DNA from: Microcebus murinus
Taxonomy: Eukaryota > Chordata > Mammalia > Primates > Cheirogaleidae
Assembly: GCF_040939455.1 (NCBI RefSeq)
Contig: NC_134116.1
Location: forward strand, 70,511,900 to 70,575,899
Length of the DNA stretch: 64,000 bases
Direction: 5' to 3'
The number at the start of each line of letters is the position of its first letter. Positions within the stretch are counted from its first letter, which is position 1. Made by a program: the position numbers and the translations under genes. This document shows, in pieces, positions 12,050 to 24,400 of this stretch. The notes beneath the pieces were generated by a model that saw only the letters and a program-made list of their open reading frames with translations, was not told the DNA's origin and searched no databases.

Positions 12050-12392
12050 GGGCCAGGCTCAGCTCAGTAGCTCATGCCTGTAATCCTAGCACTCTGGGAG
12101 GACAAGGCAGGCGGATCACTCAAAGTCAGGAGTTTGAAACCAGCCTGAGCAAGAGTGAGACCCTGTCTCTACTAAAAATAGAAAGAAATTAATTGGCCAA
12201 CTAAAAATATATATAGAAAAAAATTAGCCAGGCATGGTGGCACATGCCTGTAGTCCCAGCTACTTGGGAGGCTGAGGCAGAAGGATTGCTTGAGCCCAGT
12301 AGTCTGACTTTGCTGAGAGCTAGTTTGCACTCTAACCTGAGAAACAGAGTGAGACTCTGTCTCAAAAAAATAAAATAAAAAATAAAAAAAAA
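12050..12392 (+). mobile_element. Alu, strepsirrhine-type, plus strand
   Basis: This full dimeric Alu begins GGCCAGG and ends in an A-rich tail with TAAAATAAAA interruptions. Between the monomers is a long linker ('ttaattggccaactaaaaat' plus 'atatatagaaaaaaattagc') that is absent from human Alus and, in my knowledge, typical of lemur lineages. Imperfect target-site duplications flank it: tacaatct (12042-12049) and tgcaatct (12393-12400). Confidence 0.93.
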
Positions 12393-12611
12393 TGCAATCT
12401 AATTTAAGAATATTTAAAGTCTTCTAAAATTAAAGATTTTAAAAACATTTGTCTCAAACTTTGAAATATCATACTCTGTATATATTTTTCACTATAACAG
12501 AGCCAAAATTTAACTTTATAAGCAACTAACCCCTCTGCAAAAACCTTTGACCTACATACTCTCTGGTTAAAAGCTAATTTCACTTCTGTGTATGAAACAA
12601 CCCCAACTCCA

Positions 12612-12858
12612 TCAGTGGTTAAGAGATTGGCTCTGAATTCAGACTCTAGTTGTACCACTCACTAGCTTTGCAACTAATTAAGCCACCTTTCTAAGCCTTA
12701 GCTATTTCATCTACAAAATGGGAATAAAAGTTCCTGTAAGTTCCAATAAAAGTTCCAATAAGATTGTTGTGAGCCTTAAGTGAGATAATTGGGTTATAAG
12801 TACTTAGGCACAATGGCAGGCATATAGCTAGGATTCAGTTAAGGTTAGCTATTACTAG
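12612..12858 (+). mobile_element. MIR SINE, plus strand, full length
   Basis: 'agtggttaagagattggctc', 'tagttgtaccactcactagc', 'tagctatttcatctacaaaa', 'aagattgttgtgagccttaa' and 'aggcacaatggcaggcatat' are in MIR order. A 15-bp piece ('aagttccaataaaagttcca' region, 12730-12756) is tandemly repeated inside it. Confidence 0.88.
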
Positions 12859-13708
12859 TCCTCTAACACCTGTAGAAATGTAGTCACCTGATCCAATACC
12901 TCTGAAGTACCATGAAACCCAGTCAGTTTAAGTCTTATGTTTCCAACAAAAGCAAATTTACTGTGGATCATGTACTCTATCAGATACTACTTGGAGATCT
13001 ATTAAAACCAACTCAAACATCATTTTTACCATCCATACTCTTTCTAAAAGATTTCTTTTTATTCATTATTATACCAATATGCCAGTTGACTTAAGTCAGT
13101 CACTACTATGAATCTTGGAGACCAGTGCTGAGCAAATCAGAAGAGGTTCTCTAGAAATAAACCATAATAAAAAAATAAAAATGTTTGAAAATCAATGATA
13201 CAAGTACTCACTGATTGAAACAATAGAGGAAGATAACTGAGGTTTATGCTCATAGGCCTCTGAATAAATCTGTGGAAGAATGTGTGTACACTAAAACGGA
13301 AGAGCACTGAAAAAAATTTTAAACTGATCTTGTAAACCAGTTGTAACTTCTGGTTTATAGCAAATCAAATACCATTAAATGTGTAAATAGCAGAGATGGG
13401 CTCAGTGACAAAAAAAAAAAAAAGTCTGCTTTTAAAGGAATTAACAACTAATATCTGTAACTCTAACAATCAGGCTCTGTTATGTGAAGCCTGAATTTCC
13501 ATCTTTCACAGTCAAAAACACAATGCCCTTTTCTATGTCATTTAATCACAATAGTATAGTTATGGCTCCCTGATTTCACTGCCCAAAGTGGCAAAAATAT
13601 TTATTGTAGATGGTGTAGAGTGTGCCTATGAAACTATCATCCCAAGATTAGGGAAATATTTATTCACTTCTAATAAGTGGTTCAATACTTATTAGCAACT
13701 ACTAGCAG
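12859..13708. other. Intronic sequence with nothing identified
   Basis: Apart from a 13-A run near 13411, no repeat family or coding signal was recognised. Confidence 0.55.
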
Positions 13709-13894
13709 CAGTCCCCAACCTTTTTGGCACCAGGGATCATTTTCATGGAAGACAATTTTTCCATGGACTGGGGAGGTGATGGTTTTGGAATGATTCAAGT
13801 ACATTATGTTTATTATGCACTTTATTTCTATTATTATTACATTGTAATATATAATGAAATAATTATACAACTCACCATAGGTTGGGGACCCCTG
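13709..13894 (+). mobile_element. Short hAT (MER1-like) DNA element, internally deleted
   Basis: It starts CAGTCCCCAACCTTTTTGGC and ends GGTTGGGGACCCCTG, an imperfect pair of hAT terminal inverted repeats. The internal part ('ttattatgcactttatttct', 'aatgaaataattatacaact') matches the 5' half of what I know as MER1-type elements, so most of the 3' half is missing. I could not match an 8-bp duplication on the flanks. Confidence 0.85.
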
Positions 13895-13944
13895 AACTAA
13901 AAAGCATTTAAGAAGTAGAAATAGCTGACTTTTCTTATTTAAAC

Positions 13945-14085
13945 AATTCTCTAAAACAATCCCATGAATAAACCCTGTGAAGCATAATTGACCGCACAGA
14001 AGGAAACTGAAGATTGAAGTTAAGCAACATGACCAAGGTCACATGTAAGTGGCAGATTCAAGATTCTAACCTAGACTACAAAATG
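13945..14085 (-). mobile_element. MIR SINE fragment, minus strand
   Basis: 'aggaaactgaagattgaagt', 'gaccaaggtcacatgtaagt' and 'ggcagattcaagattctaac' match the reversed MIR core. Confidence 0.8.
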
Positions 14086-14513
14086 AATTTAAACACCTGG
14101 CTATGAAGTCAGAGGTTCAGACTTAAAAAAGTGATAGAGAGAGGATGTTTATATTAGTTTTATGAAGAATAAAATATGGAAAGATAATGATTTCTGTGAG
14201 TTAAAAAAAAATGAAACCTTAAAAAAAAGGAATAAAACTTATGCCATGTGGCTTTTTTCTTAAAGTCAATGTCTTTCAAGAAAATAACATACCAACAGAA
14301 AAATTGTAATAAGGAAAAGAATGTCAGAAACTCCTTTTTAGGAAAAAAAAGTTAAGGGAAGAGGGAAATTGCAATGAATTTATTAAAGTACCACTATCAA
14401 ATACACTTGAAAAATGGAAAATAAAGCAATCTATTCTGGTGATGTTGACCACAAATTGTACTGAAATGAATAAAAAGGCTCATATGGAAAAAAAGAAAAA
14501 AGAAAAACAACCA

Positions 14514-14780
14514 GGCCAGGCATAGTGGCTCTTGCCTGTAATCCTGGCAATTTGGGAGGCTGAGGTAGGAAGATCACTTGAAGCCAGGAGTTCAAGACCA
14601 GACTGGGCAACATAGCAAGACTCCATCTCTACAAAAAAAATTTAAAGATTAGCTGAGCATCATGACATGCACCTATACTACCAGGTACTTGGGAAGCTGA
14701 AGCTGAGGCAAGAGAATCACTGCAGTGAGCTATGGTAGTACAGCTGTACTCCAGCCTGAGTTAATAGAGCAAGACTCTGC

Positions 14781-14819
<39 letters not shown>
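14514..14819 (+). mobile_element. Older Alu (AluJ-like), plus strand
   Basis: The dimer starts 'ggccaggcatagtggctctt' and has the 'gggcaacatagcaagactcc' signature typical of older Alu. Its right monomer is 'cagtgagctatggtagtaca'. It ends in a pure A tail of about 35. It lacks the long A/T linker seen in the Alus at 12050 and 45744, so it predates or lies outside that subfamily. No clear target-site duplication was found. Confidence 0.92.
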
Positions 14820-14820
<1 letters not shown>

Positions 14821-15539
14821 AACAAAATTTGTTAAAAATTATGTCAGCAAGAAAACAGAAGGTGTTCAAATATAGGAAAATTATCAAAAATACTAAAAAA
14901 GAAAGTGCATAGGAAATCGTTTTTAAAAGCAAATGAAGTGATGCAACATAGCTAAAAAAGCTAAATTGAACACAAAACTAAATACTGAAAACATCTATTC
15001 TTTGAAAAGGTGTGCCAAATCATTGTGACCACAGTATAAAAGAGAATGATAAACCAACTGAGACTTCCTATAAATCTAAATTTGTCATTGTGACAATATA
15101 TTTGTGCAGTTAAGGGTGTTCTATTCCTCCAGGCCCGCTTCTAAAAATTCTAAAAGGTATTGCCACTGCAAGAGAAGTGGTCCACAATGGTGCTTGCTAC
15201 TCAAGAATAAGTCTTACGTGAATTCATGTAAGATAAATATCATAGCTGAGCCTTTTAAAAAGCAATAACTTTTATTTACATAATTTACTGAATAAAACAT
15301 TTGAAATACAAAATGCTGAATTGGAATGTATTGAAAGCTCTAAGGTTTATAAATATTAGCAACTTAAGTATCTTTTTTTTAAGTATAGAGTCTTTAAATA
15401 TCTTAATTTGAAATCTTAGATTAATGCTGAGGATCATATGGAATAATTCAGTGTTCATTAATCAGATCAAACTGGACAATTATTAACCAGGTGAACGTCT
15501 TTGTAACCTGTTCTTCTGGATAAACTCTAAACTTGATAA
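14820..15539. other. Intronic sequence with nothing identified
   Basis: AT-rich sequence with no repeat family or coding signal recognised. Confidence 0.5.
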
Positions 15540-15825
15540 CATTTCTCAGAAAGCTCAAATTAACTCCTCAGCTTCAGCTTCTTCTACTTCCTATTCCCCA
15601 CTTACAATGCTATCTCTCATTTCATCTATTAATGAAACCCTCTATATGTGCTAAGCCCTATGCATGATATAGGGTTCCCTCACAAATCTTAGATGTGTTA
15701 ACTTCCATTAACTCCCCAAATATCAGGTTAGAGACTACTTAATCCAGAAACCCTTCCTAGTTCCCACAAAGATGGCCTTTCTCTGAACTCCCATTACAGC
15801 CACCCAGACCATAGCAGTTATTCCA
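15540..15825 (+). mobile_element. L2 LINE fragment (probable)
   Basis: C/T-rich text such as 'agaaacccttcctagttccc' and 'actcccattacagccaccca' resembles the L2 3' region. Confidence 0.5.
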
Positions 15826-16198
15826 TAACATTATAGACTGTTTGTGTCCCCAAAATTTGTAATTTGAAGCGCTAACACCCAATGTAATGGTATTAGGAGA
15901 TGGTGTTTTGGGGAGGTAATTAGTTTAGATAAAGTCATAAGGGTAGAGCTCCTATGATGAGATTAGCACCCTTATAAAAAGAGGAAGAGACACCAGAGTT
16001 GCTTCTCTCTACCATGTGAGGACACAACAGGAAGGCAGCCATCTGCAAGCCAAGAAAAGGGCCCTTGCCAAAATCCAAATCTGCTTCATCCAGACTGTGG
16101 GACTTCCCAGTCTTCAGAGCTGTGAGAAATAAATGTTGTTTAATCTACCCAGTGTTCAGTATATTGTTATAGCAACCTGAGCTAATTAAAACATGATA
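15826..16198 (+). mobile_element. MaLR-type solo LTR, plus strand
   Basis: The order 'gactgtttgtgtccccaaaa', 'gaggtaattagtttagataa', 'cacccttataaaaagaggaa', 'accatgtgaggacacaacag' and 'gagctgtgagaaataaatgt' is that of MLT1/MST-group LTRs of ERVL-MaLR elements. A TATA-like region (TTATAAAA) and polyadenylation signal (AATAAA) are still recognisable. No internal retroviral sequence follows, so it is a solo LTR or truncated copy. Confidence 0.85.
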
Positions 16199-16785
16199 CC
16201 ACAGTTAGTTACAGATTTTGTTCCATCCTCTATATTACGATTAACAAGCTTCTAAAGAATAAGGACAATTCCTATCCTACTAAGTATTATATCTTATACT
16301 ACTACCATACTGTCAACCACATGTAAATTATTTAGTATTTAACATGAAATAGGAAGATGGCAGGCTGGGAAGACAAGAGGACAGGAAGGAAAGAAGGAAG
16401 GAAGCAGGCTGGAAGGCAGTCTTCACTTCCAAACCTACACTGTTATCCAGGATTTCTACTATACTCTCAACTTTTCTCCTTCAGCAATGGATTGCTGTTA
16501 CTGCCATATAACTTTTTTTAATGCTCCAGAGGTAATCACAAAACTAAAGATGTTTTCTTATCCCTGTTTATATTCCTCAGTTGCCTTACTTTTTCTTCTA
16601 TGACTACTCAGAAAATACATAAGATTTCATACAGGCTAGTACAGATAAAACTCAAGAGACTTGTAGTCTTTATGTAGCAAGGCACACTTTCTCTATTCAA
16701 TTTCCTAAGTACACTATATACAATCTTTAGTCGATCAGGCTTAAATATATTTCCACTTCCAGTTTATAACAACTTTCAAGTGAAA
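16199..16785. other. Intronic sequence with a short purine-rich tract
   Basis: It contains 'ggacaggaaggaaagaagga' around 16379-16405, a short GGAA-rich stretch. Nothing else was identified. Confidence 0.55.
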
Positions 16786-18110
16786 TCAGTTTACAACATC
16801 TTCCTCTGACAAAACAGGTAGGGGTGATGTCACTAAAGAATGGCAGAGTGGACTATATCCCTCCCCCAAAGCCTGTAATAAGCTGCCAAAACTGTAAGAA
16901 TCAACTTTCAACAAATTCTGAAATCTAGTCAAAAATGTAAAACAACCAGAGAAATATTTAGTGGAAGAAACTACTGCTTTATGGTAACAGAATACTGTGG
17001 TGGTTTGAATCACCCATCTACGATCCCCTACATCCCAGACTGGCAAAAGCAATGAGGACGGCAGCCTGCAATATTGGTGAGTATTGCCAGATCCAGAGGG
17101 AGCAATACCAACCTTATTCTTAAAGAACTGTGGCTGTGGGTCTCCATCTGTCTGGCAGCTCCCTCAAAGACAGGTGCAAAGAACTCCCTTTGTTTACATA
17201 ACTCAGAGCATTCTCAGGGCTGGGAACGGTTTCCTGAAAGCATTTCAAGACATAGGTATTGCCTGTAGCAGCCTGTGACAAGAGACAACACTGGGGACAA
17301 GCACAGACAGATCTGGAAGCTGGGTTAATAAAAAAGGAAGAAAGGAGATATGTATAGGTATAAGGAATTTTAGAATTGAGAAAGCCACATGCAGGACAAG
17401 GGCAGGCTGCATCCTTAGAAAATGCCCAAGAAGACCCTAAACTTTCCCCTCTAGCTGGCTTTAAGTCTCTACACAAATATGAAGTAAAGGTAAACAGCCT
17501 GACTAAGCATTGAACAAGGGCCCCAACACAGAGTCACTCTGCAAAAACTGGGAAAGTGTTTTTTCTTCGCTTTTCTTTTTTTTTGGAGCCAGGCATTTAA
17601 GGCAACTCTGTCAAAACATAAGCTGACCACCAAACTAACAAAACGTAGATTTCAATGGCCACACACAATGGAGAATACAGACCTTACAATGTAGTTTAGA
17701 AAAATCACTAAGCAAGCAATCAACAATAACCTACAACAACCGAGAGGAAAAGTAGAATCTGATTTCCAGAGTTTCCACAAAATAATATTCAAAATGTCCA
17801 ATTTCCAACAAAAAAATTACAAGATATGCAAAGAATCAAGAAATTAGGACCCATCTACAGGAAAAAAAATAACTGTCCATGAGAAAGCCAAGGTATTGCT
17901 TATACTTACTAGACAAAGACTTTAAATCAACTGTCTTAAATATCTCAAGGATTAAAGGATATCATGGACAAAGAACAAAACCAAACAAGAATAATAATAT
18001 TTTAACAAATAGAGAATATCAACAAGAGAAATTATTAAAAATTAACAAATAAAAATTCTGAAATTGAACAATAGCTGAAATAAAAAATTTACCATACAGC
18101 TTCAGTATAT
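16786..18110 (+). mobile_element. Old L1M 5' UTR plus start of ORF1 region, plus strand
   Basis: From 'ggggtgatgtcactaaagaa' and 'tggcagagtggactatatcc' through 'gggtctccatctgtctggca' to 'aattaggacccatctacagg', 'gagaaagccaaggtattgct' and 'gacaaagactttaaatcaac', the text follows the L1M 5' UTR and the coiled-coil-encoding part of ORF1. It is heavily mutated; open frames inside (for example 17120-17476 minus, 17074-17268 plus) are incidental. The rest of the element does not continue in order. Confidence 0.75.
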
Positions 18111-18354
18111 TTGAACAGGCAGAAAAAATGCTATATTTTGTTAGCTTCCTTTGATTCAAAAGAATATTATATTTATAAAACACTTCTAGATTTTTTTCAA
18201 AGTAAAGCATGAATATGGTTTTTATATAATCAAGAAGGCAAGAAAAGCTTATAAGAAAATCAATATAAATTGATTTGAACAAAATAATATGAATAAGCAT
18301 GAAGAAAAAGAAAGGCCAACCCTAGTCTTAATTATTAAAAATGTATGACCTTTA

Positions 18355-18660
18355 ATAATATATGCCATACAATGCAATATTACTTAGCTATAAAAAGGAA
18401 CGAAGTGTTGACATATGCAACAACATGGATGAATCTGGAAAACATTATAAGTAAAATATGCCAGAAAACAAAAGGACAAATATTGTATGATGTCACTTAC
18501 ATTAAATACCTAAAATAGGCCAAGTTTATAGACAGCTAAAGTATATTAGAGGTTACCAGGGCTCAGGGAGGGTGAAATGGGAAGGTTTTTCTAAATGGGT
18601 TAGGGGTTCTGTATGGGATGATGAAAAGTTTAGATAGTATTGACAGTTGCACAATCACTG
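18355..18660 (+). mobile_element. L1M(E) 3' end fragment, plus strand
   Basis: 'tacttagctataaaaaggaa', 'caacatggatgaatctggaa', 'atgatgtcacttacattaaa', 'agaggttaccagggctcagg' and 'gatagtattgacagttgcac' are in the order of an old L1 ORF2 end and 3' UTR. Confidence 0.8.
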
Positions 18661-18714
18661 CTCTTCATCTTGGTACTGGAAGTTCTATGAAGAATAAAAA
18701 GGCAAGCAAAGAAA

Positions 18715-19026
18715 ATCAAAAATAGAGAGAATTGAAATGAAGAAATAAAACTGTCCCTACTTACATATGACATGAATGTCTACATACAAAACTCCAAGAA
18801 ATCCATAAAAACAAAGTGAGTTCAGCTATGTCACAGGATACAAGATCAACATACGAAAGTCAATTGTATTTTTCTGTACTAGTAACAAAGATGTGGAAAC
18901 CAAAAATTAAAAATATAGTATCATTTACATTCATTAAAAAATGAATTGCCCATGTAAATTTAACAAACTCTCTACAAGACTTACATTCTGAACATAACAA
19001 AACACCAATGAAGGAAATCAAAGATT
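18715..19026 (+). mobile_element. L1M ORF2 (reverse-transcriptase region) fragment, plus strand
   Basis: The text 'gaaataaaactgtccctact', 'acatatgacatgaatgtcta', 'acaggatacaagatcaacat' and 'caatgaaggaaatcaaagat' corresponds to the L1 ORF2 stretch following the catalytic FADD motif. It is decayed and stops abruptly at 19026, where the antisense fragment begins. Confidence 0.8.
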
Positions 19027-19215
19027 TTTCTGATTGGATTGTTTGTTCTTTTACTGTTGATTTTTGACAGTGCTTTATACATTCTAGATATGAGTCCTTT
19101 GTCAGATATGTGGTTCGCAAATATTTTCTCCCAGTCTGTAGCTTACTTTTCAATCTCTTAATGTGGTCTTTCCCAGAGCAAAAGTTTTAATTTTAATGAA
19201 GCCCAATTTATTAAC
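19027..19215 (-). mobile_element. L1 ORF2 fragment, minus strand
   Basis: 'gatatgagtcctttgtcaga', 'atattttctcccagtctgta' and 'cttttcaatctcttaatgtg' are the antisense of L1 ORF2's distal third. It abuts the sense L1 fragment at 19026 without a gap. Confidence 0.85.
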
Positions 19216-19679
19216 TTTATATTCTTTATAAAAAGATAAGACATGCACTGGGTCTGGAAGGCTAAGGAAGATGTCACCATGCATTTGACAATAGAAAGTC
19301 CCCTTTCGTAGGAAAAAACAAGGACATTTTTATAAAATATAAAGAACAGTGGAAATGCTGGCTAAACACCAGATAACAGTCAGAAAACAGAAAGTAGAGA
19401 AATAAAGTCAAATTATAAAGGAGTTCCAAGAAAAAAATCAAAATGCAAAATAATGTATTCACTTATAGAGTAGGAATAAGGAGCCAATTAAAAATTTTTC
19501 TGAAAAAAATCGGCATATTAATAGTATGTAAAACAGATTAGAGCAGAAAAGAACCACTAGCTGGTTATTACACTAATCTACTATAATAACATGAGTCTCT
19601 AAAAACTGAGAATGGAGAAGAAAATTAAGGAGATAGTAAGATAGACTAGTCAGAGACAATTTAAACCTGAAGTTAAGAT
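19216..19679. other. Intronic sequence with nothing identified
   Basis: AT-rich; no repeat family or coding signal recognised. Confidence 0.5.
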
Positions 19680-20165
19680 ATCTCTTTTATCCAATCTTTT
19701 AACTACTCTCCCACTAGAGCTCTCATTCTAAAACATAGATGTCCCAGATATACAAAAAAAAAAAATTTTGATTTTTTAAAGAAAGATCAAATTATCAAAT
19801 TTTTAAATAGTATTCATGGTCCTACAAACTCTGACCTAACTTAATCTTCCCTAAGCTCATTTCAGTCTTGTTCCTCTATACGATCACCATGTAAGTCTCA
19901 TATTTCCTTGATTTTACTCACACTTTTTCCTCTGCATAGGCGAATACATTTACATGTACAATAAACACAGATTTACATACTTTTCTGTGTCTGTCAAAAC
20001 CTTAGAAATCCTGCAATTCTCAACTTCACTTTCACCTCCTTGGTAAGGCCTTCTGAAACATTTCTTTTCAAAATTAACAGTATCCTCTTCTCTGTTCCCA
20101 CACTTTTGTGGGATGTACTATAGCTATACTATGTATTATATTTAATATGACTTATTATACAAGAA
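19680..20165 (+). mobile_element. L2 LINE fragment (probable)
   Basis: 'ctcaacttcactttcacctc', 'cttggtaaggccttctgaaa' and 'cagtatcctcttctctgttc' match the pattern of the L2 3' coding end and UTR. Confidence 0.55.
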
Positions 20166-20689
20166 AAAAAGATGAATGAAAAAAGATATGAAGGCCCTTT
20201 AAAATATAAGCAATTTAGACATCTAAATTATAGGTGATTTCCATTATCAATTACATTGGCAGTGTCCCTTTTATCAAGAAATACACTTCTCTTATAAAAT
20301 TTAGGGGTAAATGTTAAGTACCCTAACAAACTAGTATGCTTTCTATTATTCAGTAAGAGTAGTGTAAACTATCATTCTTTTTACCTTAGCTGCCAGGAAG
20401 TTAAAAAATAACTTAAGAATCAAATTTTGATAACTGTGTTTGTCGTGATTATCTCCTTCCTTTATTCCGTTTTCCTGCTTATTTTTGGTTCCTTTCTTTT
20501 AGTTTATACAGATATCTTTTACTATAATCCAATTAAAATTATTTTTAAAAGCAGTATAATTTAAATTATAAAGTTACTGAATTATTAATCTCTGAAAATG
20601 AACCCTCTTCAAGATAAAGCTACATTTATATGGAATTTCACAAGAAGATAAAAATGTAAGTGGAAACATAATAATTAAGAATCACCATA
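20166..20689. other. Intronic sequence with nothing identified
   Basis: AT-rich; no repeat family or coding signal recognised. Confidence 0.5.
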
Positions 20690-20855
20690 TTGTTAATAAT
20701 TATGTGCTGAGTAATTTATGTATACAGCCTCATTTAATTCTATAACTCTGCACAATGGGTATCTCAAACAAGGAAAATGAGTTTGGCACAAATTAAATAA
20801 CCAGCCCAAAGCTAGTGTCAGCATCTGAATTTAAATCTATGTCTTCTCAATACTA
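20690..20855 (-). mobile_element. MIR SINE, minus strand
   Basis: 'gtatacagcctcatttaatt', 'actctgcacaatgggtatct' and 'gtcagcatctgaatttaaat' follow reversed MIR order; diverged. Confidence 0.65.
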
Positions 20856-21419
20856 CAAACAATTAAGTATATCAACATCAAAGAAACCATGCCCAAGACA
20901 AATATGTGTACCTCCTAGTCATCTAACCTTCAAGATCTGCTGTTAACCATTAGCATGTAAAATGAATGGCTTTTAGATAAGTGTTTAGTAAATAATAAGA
21001 AAAAATAATGTGGACATAATAAAAGTTAATGATTCTGAACTCAACTGAGAAACAAAGGCAAGCAAAATAGAAAATTATGTGTTCGTTTCCTATTTTTTTT
21101 TAAATTAGTCCTCACTGCAATTAATTCCTATTGGTGATCTTTCTGTGGTATGGAAATAACTATACCCAAGAGTATAACAAATGCTGCTACAAATGTCCAT
21201 AAAAACTCTGGGGAATGGAAGGGAAAACAAAGGGAGTGACTATCCTACTATAAGTGCCTTAGTATAATCACTTTTATAACTGCTTTCTATGAGTATAAGA
21301 ACAGATATAGTAAGCATACCTGACTGCTAGCAGCCAACTGACAAGATAACCGAGGGAAAAGTGTTAACTACCAAACCACTACATGCTTTTAAATTCTAAC
21401 TCCTAGTCTAACACTGAAA
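20856..21419. other. Intronic sequence with nothing identified
   Basis: No repeat family or coding signal recognised; the right end may belong to the L1 that follows. Confidence 0.45.
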
Positions 21420-24400
21420 ATCATAATCCTTTTCACAAATAAAAGCAAAATAAAGTCTTTTGCAGACAAATACAAGCTGAGAGAATTTATTGCTCACAGA
21501 CTTTTAATATAAGAACTATAAGTTTGTCAGGTAGAAGGAAAATGATAGATATTTAACTCCACACAAAAATTTGAAGAGCACCAGAACTGGTAAGTAACTG
21601 TCTAAAACAAAAATAACAGCAATGTATTATGGGGTTTATAACACATTTAGAAGGACAGGAGAGGAGAAAGATACTTTTACAAGGTTCGCATCCTATACTT
21701 AACATGGTATATTATTTGAAGGTAGAGACTGGCAAGTTAGCGATACATACAGTAAATTCTAGAAAAACCACTAAAAATGTAAAAAAGAAATAAATAGATG
21801 TAGTTAACAAACAGTATATGTAAAATGGAATCATAACCAATATTCAATTAATCCAAAACCAAACATGAAAAAGGGAAAGGAAAAACAAACAATAAAAGAC
21901 CACATACAATAGAAAATAAATAACAATGATAATAGCCTGAATTATGGCAATATTACTAACTACATTAATTGTAAGTAATCTAAAACCACCACTGAAAAAG
22001 CAGAGTTTGTAAGAATGTATAAAACACAGCAAGACTTAATTATATTCTGTCTATCAAAAAAAAAGTAGGAGTCAGCAAACTTTTCCTTAAAGGGTCAGAT
22101 ATTGAAGATTTTAGACTTCCAAGTCATATGGTTTCTATCATAACTACTCAATTCTGCATTTGTAACTTGAAAGCCAACACAGACAATATGTAAATACAAA
22201 GTGCAGCTGTGTTCCAATAAAACTTTATAAAGTCAGGCAGCCAGCAGATGGGCAATAGTTCACAAGCCCCTGAGTTTAAACTATAGATACAGATAGAATA
22301 AAACCATGCAAACAAAACTGGAAAAAAAATGAGAACTATATTAATATCAGATGAAGTAGACTTCATAAAAAGAAAACCAGAGATGAAGGGATGACTTTTC
22401 ATAAGGAGTTCAATCATCAAGAAGGCACAGCAATCCTAATGTGAATGCATCTAGTAACAGAGCTCAAAAACGCAAGAAGCAAAGCCTACACAAATAAAAA
22501 AAGAAATAGAAAAATCTGTAATTTTAGTTGCAGATTTTAACACTCTTGTCTCTGTAACGGTAGATTAAATAGAGCCTCGCCATCACAAAGGAAAACCCAC
22601 CAGTAACAATATAGAAGATATTAAGATTATCAACCAACTTGACCAAATTGTTATTTAGACATATGTGCCACCCAACAACATCAAAAGCACATTCTTCTCA
22701 AGTACACAAGAAGCATTCACTAAGATAAGAATATCTGGGACTGTAAAAGAAATCTAAATGAATTTAAAAAGACAAAACATACAAACTGTGACACCTGATC
22801 ACAAAAGAATTAAAAATTAAGAAAAACAAATATATCAGGGAAAAATACCTAAGTACTTGGAAACTTACTCTAAATAACCTGTAGGTCAAAAGAGAAGTCA
22901 CCAAGAAAATTAGAAAAAAATTTCAACTGAATGAAAACGAAAGTACAACGTATCAAAATTTACAGGATATAGCTAAAACAGTGCTTTAGGGAAATCTATA
23001 ACATTAAATGCTCATATTACTAAAGAAGAAATATTTCAAATCAGTGACCTTAGTTTCCACATTAATAAACTAGTAAAGAAGAGCAAACTATACCCAAAAT
23101 AAGTCAAAGGGGAAAATATAACTAAAACAACAGAAAAAAGTCAATGATATAAAACCCAGCAAAACAATATAGAAAACTAATGACCAAATGACAGTTTTTT
23201 GATTTATCTATTTAGATAAATCAAAGTGGAGAGGAGAATGTGAGAAGATGGAGGGAGGAAAAGAGAGGAAACACAAATTAGCATTAATACAAATAAATAG
23301 TCATGACTATAGATCTGCAGACACTATAAAAAAATAAGTGATTTTTCTGAACAACTTTATGCCTATAAATTTGACAATTTATATAAAAAATAGAATCTTT
23401 GAATGACATAAACTACCAAAGCTTTACAACCTAAACAGTCCTATAACCATTATAGAAATTAAATTTATAGTTACAAACCCTCCTGCAAACAAAACCCCAG
23501 ACTCAGATGATTTCACAGATAAATTCTATCAATCACTTATAAAAGAATTACTAACAATCCTACACAATCTTTTCCCAAAATTTTAGCAGAGGGAATATTT
23601 CTAAACTCATGTTATGGGCCAATAATATAACAAAACCAGAAAAACATATCAGAAAAAAGAAAATAACAGCCAAATAACCCTCATAAACGCAAGCACAAAG
23701 CACTTAAAATATATACCAAATAAAATTCAGCAACATATTAAAAAAAAATTCAGACATCGTGATCAAGTTGGTTTTATCCCAGGATTGTAGAGATAGCTCA
23801 TCAACCAAAAACAAAACAAAACAAAAGACATAATTCCCCACATCAGCAGACTAAAAAAGAAAAGTCATATGATTATCTCAAAAGATACAGAAAAAGTATT
23901 TGACAAAATTCAAAACCATTCATTACAAAAAGTCACAGCAAATTAGGAATAAAAAGGAACTTCCTACAGCTAACATCATATTTAATGGTGAAAGACTGCA
24001 TACTTTCACCCTAAGATCAGGAATGAGCCAAAGGATGTCCTCTTCAACTACTTCTATTCAGCAATATGCCAGATGTCCAATCAAATGCAAAACAACAAGA
24101 AAAGTGAATAAATAATAGGCATAGAAATAAACCCACACAAATCAAAAAACAAATCAATAGATGATCAACTGATTTTAGACAAACATGTCAAGATAAATAC
24201 CAGGAAAAGAACAGTATTTACAACAAATGAACCTTGACCCTTACTTTATATCATATGCAAATACAAGGGTAAAATCTATAAAACTTTTAGGAAAAAAATC
24301 TTTTTCACCTTGAGTTAAGAAAATATTTTTAAAACAGGCCACAAAAGAACAAACCACATGTGCAAAAACTGATAAATTAGACTCCTGCAAAATTAATATA

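Noticed and set aside
17074..17476. Overlapping frames on both strands at 17.1-17.5 kb
   Set aside because: They fall in an old L1 5' UTR and share no motif with known proteins.
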